A DNA stretch of 64,000 bases, taken from assembly GCF_011813015.1 (NCBI RefSeq), contig NZ_QHLQ01000003.1, positions 1 through 64,000 of the forward strand, read 5' to 3'. Within the stretch, counting starts at the first letter, position 1. Each line of letters opens with the position of its first letter. Positions 58,263-64,000 of this stretch are shown piece by piece. A program made the position numbers and the translations under genes. The notes below the pieces were generated by a model, which saw only the letters and a program-made list of their open reading frames with translations, made no database searches and had not been told where the DNA came from. This DNA comes from Parasedimentitalea denitrificans. GTDB taxonomy: Bacteria; Pseudomonadota; Alphaproteobacteria; Rhodobacterales; Rhodobacteraceae.

Positions 58263-59093
58263 ATGATTGCCCGCATACTCAAGGAACCCTTGGTTCATTT
58301 TCTCCTGATCGGGGGGCTCATCTTTGCCACCTTTTCGGTTCAGGATGACACTCCACCCGCACCAGATCGCGACCAGATTGTCATCACACAGGCTGATCTG
58401 GCGACGCTCAGCGCCCAATTTGAAGCCGCCTGGAAACGGCAACCGCAACCAGATGAGCTAAATGCCATGACCCAAGAGTTGATCCGGGAAAAGGTGTTGG
58501 TTCGTGCCGCACTGGAATTGGGCATGGACCAAAACGACGCGGTGATTAATCGGCGTCTCAGTCAGAAAATGGAGTTCTTTGCCGCCTCGATCGCCGAGGC
58601 AATAGAGCCGCAAGACGGTGAGCTTGAGGCCTTTTATCAAACCAATGCCACTGATTACCAAATCGCTCCACAATTTGCCTTGAACCAAATCTATCTTGGT
58701 CAAAAATCTACTCCAGAGACCGTCGCAACCACCCTAAGCGCACTGAAAGAGGGAGAAGATCCGACGGAGTTGGGCCAACCCACCCTTCTGCCTGCGCGTC
58801 TTGATCTGACACAATCGCGCGCGCTGGACAGCGCCTTTGGCACCGGTTTTGCGGCTGCTTTGTCGCCCCTGTCGATGGATGAATGGGTCGGTCCGGTGAA
58901 ATCAGGCTATGGGGTGCATCTGGTCCAGATCACTGACAAATCACCATCAACTCTCCCGCCGCTAGATCAAGTTGCAGACAGGGTGCTATCGGACTGGCAA
59001 AGCGCAAAACGCGAAGAGGTTCAGGAACAGTACTATCAGACCCTGCGCCGGGGGTATGAGGTTACCCTGCCCCAGACAGATGGGGGTTCGTAA
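58263..59093 (+). CDS. parvulin-type peptidyl-prolyl isomerase, membrane-anchored
   Basis: A 276-aa SurA/PrsA-like protein. Residues 1-27 hold a membrane anchor (LKEPLVHFLLIGGLIFATFSV), then a SurA-N-like helical region (FEAAWKRQPQPDELNAMTQELIREKVLVRAALELGMD), and a parvulin-like domain (about 135-250: FALNQIYLG, SPLSMDEWVGPVKSGYGVHLVQI). It assists folding of exported proteins. Its stop shares one base with the next start (TAATG). DUF3604, parvulin and HupE/UreJ genes occur together repeatedly in my memory, so the three may act as one unit. Confidence 0.85.
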   Translation: MIARILKEPLVHFLLIGGLIFATFSVQDDTPPAPDRDQIVITQADLATLSAQFEAAWKRQPQPDELNAMTQELIREKVLVRAALELGMDQNDAVINRRLSQKMEFFAASIAEAIEPQDGELEAFYQTNATDYQIAPQFALNQIYLGQKSTPETVATTLSALKEGEDPTELGQPTLLPARLDLTQSRALDSAFGTGFAAALSPLSMDEWVGPVKSGYGVHLVQITDKSPSTLPPLDQVADRVLSDWQSAKREEVQEQYYQTLRRGYEVTLPQTDGGS

Positions 59094-60106
59094 TGCTGCG
59101 TCTTCTGGCTCTGATCGCGGCGTTGATTTCACTGGGTACCACCCATGTGCATGCTCATGCGCTGGAACCGGGGTATCTGGAAATCCAGGCCTTAACGGGC
59201 GAAACGCATAGCCTGTTTTGGCGCAAGCCCGACGTCAAAGGCAAACCGATGGCAATGGATGTGCTGCTGCCGGACAACTGTGACCTTCGCAGCCCGCCTG
59301 TTCCGCGCCATGACGGGGCCGCCTGGGTGTCACGCTGGACAGCACAGTGTACTGGAGGCTTGATCGGACAACAGATCCTGATCGACGGGTTGGAACGCAC
59401 TAACACCGATGTGCTTGTCCGCTATCAAGGGGTAGACGGCGGCAGCTTTACCACCCGTCAGACACCTGATCAGCCCGGCTTTGCCCTGCCGGAAAACCCC
59501 GGCGCGCTGCGGGTACTGCTGGACTACATCCTGCTTGGTGCCGACCACATTCTGGAGGGCTTTGATCACCTGCTGTTTGTCTTTGCTCTGCTCCTGCTGA
59601 TCCGTGACAAATGGCGGCTGGTCGGCGCAATCACCGCCTTTACCGTGGCGCATTCCATCACTCTGGCCGCAGCGTCGATGGGATGGCTAACTGTCCCCGG
59701 CCCTCCGGTCGAGGCTGTGATTGCGCTGTCCATCGTTTTCTTGGCGGTCGAACTGGCCAAACGGCGCGACGGTGCGATGCGATTGTCCGAGCGCTGGCCC
59801 TGGCTGGTGTCATTTTCATTTGGCCTGCTGCACGGTCTGGGCTTTGCTGGGGCTCTGCGTGACATTGGCTTGCCCGAAAGTGACCTGCTGATGGCGCTGC
59901 TTGGCTTCAACATCGGTGTCGAAATTGGCCAACTGGCTTTTGTTGCCGTTGTCCTAACCATTGCCACGTTGGCGGCAAAACTGGCACCCGCAATCGAAAC
60001 GCACCTGCGCCGCAGCGACGGGCCGATCAACACTGCACTCGCCTATAGCATTGGTGGCATCGCTGCCTACTGGGTTGTCGAACGAATCTCTGGTTTCGTA
60101 ATATGA
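59093..60106 (+). CDS. HupE/UreJ-like membrane protein
   Basis: A 337-aa protein. Signal peptide (MLRLLALIAALISLGTTHVHAHA), an extracytoplasmic beta-rich domain up to about residue 140, then a HupE/UreJ-2 module of six or seven helices with the conserved YILLGADHILEGFDHLLFVFALLLL, FTVAHSITLAAA and FGLLHGLGFAGAL segments; the His/Asp residues in these helices suggest metal (nickel/cobalt) contact in the family. Overlaps the parvulin gene by one base, so co-translated. Substrate not certain. Confidence 0.85.
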   Translation: MLRLLALIAALISLGTTHVHAHALEPGYLEIQALTGETHSLFWRKPDVKGKPMAMDVLLPDNCDLRSPPVPRHDGAAWVSRWTAQCTGGLIGQQILIDGLERTNTDVLVRYQGVDGGSFTTRQTPDQPGFALPENPGALRVLLDYILLGADHILEGFDHLLFVFALLLLIRDKWRLVGAITAFTVAHSITLAAASMGWLTVPGPPVEAVIALSIVFLAVELAKRRDGAMRLSERWPWLVSFSFGLLHGLGFAGALRDIGLPESDLLMALLGFNIGVEIGQLAFVAVVLTIATLAAKLAPAIETHLRRSDGPINTALAYSIGGIAAYWVVERISGFVI

Positions 60107-60205
60107 TGGCCACGCCCCAGATGGTGACAACTGCCAACTTCGTCCCACCAATCCCTTCCTATATCCATTAGATCAGGCGTTGCGCAGCCTGCGCTGGTAT
60201 TGGAA

Positions 60206-60235
60206 TGAAAAGAGGCGGCCCTTGGGCCGCCTCTT
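60206..60235 (-). terminator. terminator after the ABC transporter operon
   Basis: Perfect 12-bp stem AAGAGGCGGCCC/GGGCCGCCTCTT with minimal loop, 4 bp past the permease stop, followed by TTTC on the minus strand. Confidence 0.85.
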
Positions 60236-60239
60236 ATGC

Positions 60240-61508
60240 TTAGTTGCTTTGCAGATTGCTTGGGGCAAAGATACTGCCACTTCCTGAACTATCACCAGAG
60301 TTATCCGGTTCCTCTTCAGGAGTTTCAGTACCGCCATCCTGCAGCGTGCCAGGATTAAAGACATTGCCAAAACCAGAGTCATTGGATGGTTTTGGTGCCG
60401 TATCGGTGGCAGGCGCATTTGCACCCTGCTCTGCTTCGCGCTGTGCTGCTTCTTGTGCACGACGCTCACGCAGTTGCTGGATCCGAAGCTCGGTTTCCAA
60501 CCGCTTGGTCTCTTTTACGTCCGCAATACACTGCGCCGGGCTGTAGACCGTTGCAGTGCCCACAACCGCGATCGTGGCCATGGCCACAACAACCAGCAAC
60601 ACTGCCGCTGTGTTCGAGCTCAAGAACCCAGGCAAGCGAAGCTTACCAGTTTCCAGCTCTTCCACGGTGGCCGTTTTGCGAGCTGCAGCGACCAGTTCCT
60701 GACGACGAATTTTCGCCTCGTTGAACAGGGCTGCAAACACCGTCAGCAACACGATGATAAAGGCCAAGGCCGAAATCGCCGGAGTGATACCGTAGCGTAC
60801 CTTTTGTGCCAGCTCGATGGTCAGAGTTGGGTATTCGCCAAAGGTAAAGGTTGTGGTGTTGTAGTTCTCGAACGAAGCGAGGAACGCCAGCACCGCAGCC
60901 GAGGCAATCGCTGGACGCATGAACGGCAGTAGAACCTTGCGGAACGTCTGCGCGTGACTTGCACCCAAGTCCAGTGCTGCTTCGGTCAGGGCACTGTCAT
61001 ACCGCTGTAGACGCGCCACCAGCACCAGCATACAGTAGCTGGCGATAAAGGTGGACTGGCCAATAACAGTCAGGAACAAACCACTGCTAAGGAAGCTATC
61101 AGCCCCCAGACCCAACATGCGATTGACGCGATCCCAGAACACCAGGGTCGAGATACCAATTACCACACCAGGCACCAGGATCGGTGCGATGATGATGGTG
61201 TAGTAAGTCGCCCGCAGCTTAGGCCAGATCTGGGTCAGCATCAGCGCCCCAGCCAGACCCATCGCAACTGACAGTGTCACTGTACCAAGACCGACCAAGA
61301 TCGAGTTCTTAATACCGTTCAGGATACGCTCATCCTGAAACAGCGCCGAGAACCATTCAAAGGTCAGACACTCCCACGGGGCCGCACGAGGGAAGCTAGG
61401 CGAGTTGAAGGCGGTGACCGACATGATCACCAGCGGACCCAGCAGGTAGGCAAAGAAAATGGCCAGATAGACCCAAATGCTTATGCGCATCAAAGAGAAG
61501 TTCTTCAT
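60240..61508 (-). CDS. ABC transporter permease (PotC-like) with C-terminal extension
   Basis: A 422-aa inner-membrane permease. Residues 1 to about 265 form the usual six-helix PotC-type domain with the EAA loop (EAALDLGASHAQTFRKVLLP, 177-196) that docks the ATPase. Unusually, about 155 residues follow: a charged cytoplasmic linker, a seventh helix (about 299-318), a basic/acidic coiled segment (331-361) and a Ser/Asn/Pro-rich tail ending SIFAPSNLQSN. A single Cys lies just after the helix. ABC permeases of this family normally end near 270-280. Start overlaps the PotB-like stop (ATGA). Confidence 0.87.
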   Translation of the reverse strand: MKNFSLMRISIWVYLAIFFAYLLGPLVIMSVTAFNSPSFPRAAPWECLTFEWFSALFQDERILNGIKNSILVGLGTVTLSVAMGLAGALMLTQIWPKLRATYYTIIIAPILVPGVVIGISTLVFWDRVNRMLGLGADSFLSSGLFLTVIGQSTFIASYCMLVLVARLQRYDSALTEAALDLGASHAQTFRKVLLPFMRPAIASAAVLAFLASFENYNTTTFTFGEYPTLTIELAQKVRYGITPAISALAFIIVLLTVFAALFNEAKIRRQELVAAARKTATVEELETGKLRLPGFLSSNTAAVLLVVVAMATIAVVGTATVYSPAQCIADVKETKRLETELRIQQLRERRAQEAAQREAEQGANAPATDTAPKPSNDSGFGNVFNPGTLQDGGTETPEEEPDNSGDSSGSGSIFAPSNLQSN

Positions 61509-62425
61509 TTGCCGATATCCCCCATGTTCACTTTGAACACGCGCATCAGTGCCAGAACCAGCAAGATACAGGTGACCAGTAGAACAACCGCATAGGCGGC
61601 GCCTTGTGGCCAGTCGCTATTGTCGTTGAATTGCTGATAGATCAGCTGAGTGAACCACAGGCTGGACGGACCGCCCAGAATTTGTGGCGCAGCCAGAGCA
61701 CCGGCTGACAGCATGAACACCATGGTACAGCCCGAGCTGATCCCTGGCTTGGCATAGGGAATAACCACCCGACGATGAATACGGGTCCAGCTTGCACCCA
61801 TGTCCCGCGCCGCCTCGATCTGGTTGCGATCCAGGCTTTCGATCACGTTGTAGATCGGGAAGATCATCAGCAGGATATAGGCATAGCCCAGACCCGCATA
61901 CAGCGCGATGTCATTGCGGATAAAGTCGAACGGCGTGTCAAACACACCCATGCCAACCAACAGATTGTTCAGCACACCACTTTCACCAAAGATAATCCGC
62001 AAGGCAAAGGCCCGCAGAATTTCGTTGATCCAGTAAGGGATGATCAACATCAGCGCCAGGATACGGATGTGATTGCCGTTGGTCTGAGCCAGATAATAAG
62101 CGATCGGGTAGCACAGCATCAGGTTGAACAGAGTCACAAGAACTGCTGCAATCAGAGTGCGGTAAAACACTTTTAGATCGACCGCGTTATAGTCCTGACT
62201 GCCGCCTTCGGGGCCAAAGATCAGGTACTTATAGTTCTCCAGCGTATACAGATCCTTTGGACCACCGATCTCAGGCGGTGGCAGGTTTGGCCGGAATGAA
62301 AAGTCGAGCATCGACAACTGAGGCAGGATGATCAGGCCAATGGTCCAGAACAGGACCAGACCTAGCATGATCGAGCCTAGCCCAACGCCGTTGCGGTTAA
62401 AGTATTCCCTTAGGAAGCGGGGCAT
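61505..62425 (-). CDS. ABC transporter permease (PotB-like)
   Basis: A 306-aa six-helix permease of the spermidine/putrescine type with the EAA loop ARDMGASWTRIHRRVVIPYAKPG (about residues 207-229) and the NEILRAFALRIIFGESGVLN segment typical of PotB. It pairs with the PotC-like permease to form the pore. It begins 11 bp after the ATPase gene and overlaps the next permease by 4 bp. Substrate is probably a polyamine or another cationic organic solute, but this family also moves other compounds. Confidence 0.9.
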   Translation of the reverse strand: MPRFLREYFNRNGVGLGSIMLGLVLFWTIGLIILPQLSMLDFSFRPNLPPPEIGGPKDLYTLENYKYLIFGPEGGSQDYNAVDLKVFYRTLIAAVLVTLFNLMLCYPIAYYLAQTNGNHIRILALMLIIPYWINEILRAFALRIIFGESGVLNNLLVGMGVFDTPFDFIRNDIALYAGLGYAYILLMIFPIYNVIESLDRNQIEAARDMGASWTRIHRRVVIPYAKPGISSGCTMVFMLSAGALAAPQILGGPSSLWFTQLIYQQFNDNSDWPQGAAYAVVLLVTCILLVLALMRVFKVNMGDIGK

Positions 62426-62436
62426 CTGTTTACCCC

Positions 62437-63549
62437 CTATTCCGTTGCCAGCACGCCAGCAGGCAGTGCAACAGCGTTGTGAACATCATATTCCAGAGTC
62501 ATCGGCTCGCCCTTGTGGCTTTCGAACGATTGACCAAGGTTGGGCAGCGAAACCTTCATTTCCTTGCCGCCCTCACCTTCCATGAAGATATTGAAGACAT
62601 TGCCTTCAAACTCTTCCTTGTGGACCTCGGCGGTGACAAAGTGATCACCCTGAGTGCCAAGCGGCGCCAGAGAGAAGGCTTCGGGACGGATGAACAACAT
62701 GGCGTCATCGCCCTCTTTCATCTTGCCCACATTGCTGGACGAAATGCGCGCCATCAGATCACCAGAGCGGTTGGTGTTGATCATGACTTCGTCGCCAATG
62801 ACCTTTTTAACGGTGCCACGGAACACATTGTTTTCACCAACAAATGACGCAGCAAAAGCGGTATTGGGATCGTTGTAGATGGTTTTGCCATCACCAATTT
62901 GATCAATCACACCTGCGCGCATCACGGCAACGTTGTCCGACATGGTCAAAGCTTCGCCCTGATCGTGTGTGATGTAGATAAAGGTAATGCCAACACGTTT
63001 CTGAATTTCGCGCAATTCAGACCGCATGTGCTGACGCAGCTTAAGATCAAGCGCCGACAGTGGTTCGTCCAACAGCAGAACGTCAGGCTCAGCACACAGA
63101 GCCCGCGCAATCGCGACCCGCTGCTTCTGACCACCTGACAGCTCTGACGGCAGCTTGTCGCCTTGACCAGACAGAGCAATCATATCCAGCAGCTCGTCCG
63201 CGCGCTTGCGGCGTTCTTTGGCCGAGGCACCTTTGATTTCCATCGAAAAGGTGATGTTTTCCCAAACTTTCATCAAGGGGAACAAAGCCAAGTTCTGAAA
63301 GATCAAAGCAGTCGGGCGTTTGTTCGGGCCAATGCCCTTCATGTTATTGCCACCGATCAGCACGTTGCCTTCGCTGGGCTCAAGAAAGCCGGATACGGCT
63401 CTTAGAATGGTTGTTTTACCGCAACCCGACGGCCCTAGGAACGAAAAGAAATCGCCCCCGTTAATGTTCACATTTGCGTCGCGTACCGCGACGAAATCTC
63501 CAAACCGGATCCAGAGATTTTCTAGATTTACGCCAACCCCAGCACTCAT
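62437..63549 (-). CDS. ABC transporter ATP-binding protein (PotA-like)
   Basis: A 370-aa ATPase. Walker A GPSGCGKTT (39-47), Q-loop FQNLALFPLMKVWENI, signature LSGGQKQR (137-144), Walker B VLLLDEP (157-163) and H-loop YITHDQGEAL are all intact; the C-terminal TOBE domain (about 280-370) is present. It powers the two permeases. The frame is open 45 codons upstream with no ribosome site; the ATG at 63549 begins MSAGVGVNLENLWIRFGDFVAV as expected. A hairpin between it and the binding-protein gene probably lowers its expression relative to that protein. Confidence 0.92.
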   Translation of the reverse strand: MSAGVGVNLENLWIRFGDFVAVRDANVNINGGDFFSFLGPSGCGKTTILRAVSGFLEPSEGNVLIGGNNMKGIGPNKRPTALIFQNLALFPLMKVWENITFSMEIKGASAKERRKRADELLDMIALSGQGDKLPSELSGGQKQRVAIARALCAEPDVLLLDEPLSALDLKLRQHMRSELREIQKRVGITFIYITHDQGEALTMSDNVAVMRAGVIDQIGDGKTIYNDPNTAFAASFVGENNVFRGTVKKVIGDEVMINTNRSGDLMARISSSNVGKMKEGDDAMLFIRPEAFSLAPLGTQGDHFVTAEVHKEEFEGNVFNIFMEGEGGKEMKVSLPNLGQSFESHKGEPMTLEYDVHNAVALPAGVLATE

Positions 63550-63658
63550 GTGGCTTCCCCCTCGGTGCAGCACAGCACAAGTCCGGTGTTTTCCCACCGG
63601 TTCTCTTAGGCTGCATCCATTTTTACAATTTTGATTTTTGCGCCATAGACGCGAAAAT

Positions 63659-63682
63659 GGCCCCCTCCAGACAGAGGGGGCC
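63659..63682 (-). terminator. intra-operon hairpin after the binding-protein gene
   Basis: Perfect 9-bp stem GGCCCCCTC/GAGGGGGCC with a 6-base loop, 14 bp past the binding-protein stop, followed by ATTTTC. Likely a partial terminator that gives more binding protein than transporter. Confidence 0.75.
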
Positions 63683-63696
63683 ACAGGTTCAAAAGC

Positions 63697-64000
63697 TTAG
63701 GCGCTCTTGAATTTGTTTACAAACTCAGTCCGTACGTCTGCATACCATGGAGCTTCAGCAGGCCATGGGTTCAGGTTGGCTAAGCTGCTGCCAGGATAGG
63801 CTTCAGCAAAGTTCTTCTTGTAGTTGTCACCCGAGAAGGTGTCCGCACCCAGAACCGGCGAGTTATAGCCGTGGCTATCAATCGCAACACCAGCAGCTTC
63901 TTTGCCATAAGCAAAGTCGATGAAGGCATAGATCTGATCCATGTTCTTCGCGCCAACAGGCATGGACATGCCGTCAACCCAAGCCATCGCACCCTCAACA
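63697..64000 (-). CDS. extracellular solute-binding protein, PotD-like (partial)
   Basis: Only the C-terminal 100 or so residues are inside the window; the frame stays open to the edge. The sequence VEGAMAWVDGMSMPVGAKNMDQIYAFIDFAYG, then SPVLGADTFSGDNYKKNFAEAYPGSSLANLNPWPAEAPWYADVRTEF, is the end of a PotD-type periplasmic binding protein (compare E-G-x-x-W-V-D-x-M-x-I-P-x-G-A-x-N in PotD). It captures the solute for the importer. It is the first gene of the operon in the window and is followed by the partial terminator. Confidence 0.85.
   Translation of the reverse strand, partial: VEGAMAWVDGMSMPVGAKNMDQIYAFIDFAYGKEAAGVAIDSHGYNSPVLGADTFSGDNYKKNFAEAYPGSSLANLNPWPAEAPWYADVRTEFVNKFKSA

Noticed and set aside
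1..64000. CRISPR arrays, IS elements, prophage genes
   Set aside because: No regularly spaced direct repeats, transposase, integrase or phage structural genes were seen on either strand.

Overview
The window (about 58-60% GC, short intergenic gaps, many ATGA start/stop overlaps) looks like chromosomal DNA of a marine alphaproteobacterium of the Rhodobacteraceae (Roseobacter group). Supporting this are a MipZ-type division ATPase beside rplS-rpmE, the hmgA/fahA/maiA aromatic cluster, leuC-leuD...leuB, a glcDEF glycolate oxidase operon, DUF5928- and DUF3604-type proteins, and a creatinase. No phage, IS element, CRISPR array or plasmid gene was found. All calls come from reading the sequence; no search was run.

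Layout. 1-1.1 kb: almost gene-free, with one 51-residue lipoprotein. 1.1-2.7 kb: rplS, rpmE with a terminator, mipZ. 2.9-4.2 kb: class III nucleotide cyclase. 4.2-13.4 kb: aromatic ring-cleavage island (divergent MarR regulator, hmgA, fahA, maiA, two metallo-beta-lactamase-fold proteins, two VOC proteins, a DHFR-like reductase, and an FAD monooxygenase with a DUF2783 protein). 13.5-16 kb: ThDP enzyme and TSUP exporter. 16-18.7 kb: divergent sulfotransferase and GT14/DUF5928 glycosyltransferase. 18.7-27.6 kb: a minus-strand block of mostly unrecognised genes around an AAA+ ATPase, a long coiled-coil protein, four small membrane proteins, a lipoprotein and a DUF1523 protein; I consider this the best candidate for an undescribed system. 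27.7-32.5 kb: nonsense-interrupted SnoaL-like gene, array of hairpins, creatinase, alpha/beta hydrolase, succinate-semialdehyde dehydrogenase. 32.6-38.2 kb: globin, ECF sigma factor with a membrane VWA protein, Hsp20 behind an RpoH-like promoter and ROSE-like thermometer, two trypsin-like proteases. 38.3-42.5 kb: glcDE-CPCC-glcF. 42.5-54.5 kb: DUF599 protein, rlmH, rsfS, leuC, leuD, assorted membrane/exported proteins, LysR/epimerase pair, leuB, nucleotidyltransferase. 54.7-60.1 kb: EamA transporter, tRNA-Pro(UGG), DUF3604 gene interrupted by a stop, parvulin, HupE/UreJ. 60.2-64 kb: spermidine/putrescine-type ABC importer, with the binding protein running off the window.

How genes work together. 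HmgA, MaiA and FahA turn homogentisate into fumarate and acetoacetate. No 4-hydroxyphenylpyruvate dioxygenase lies in the island, so the FAD hydroxylase/DUF2783/VOC set may feed it from another aromatic. GlcDEF oxidises glycolate. LeuCDB carry out the leucine-specific steps. RpoH promoter plus RNA thermometer would give two-level heat control of Hsp20.

Two otherwise intact genes (27.7 and 56.3 kb) are each broken by one in-frame stop where family alignment expects a Glu codon; both fit G-to-T changes, so either real pseudogenisation or a base-calling artefact should be considered.
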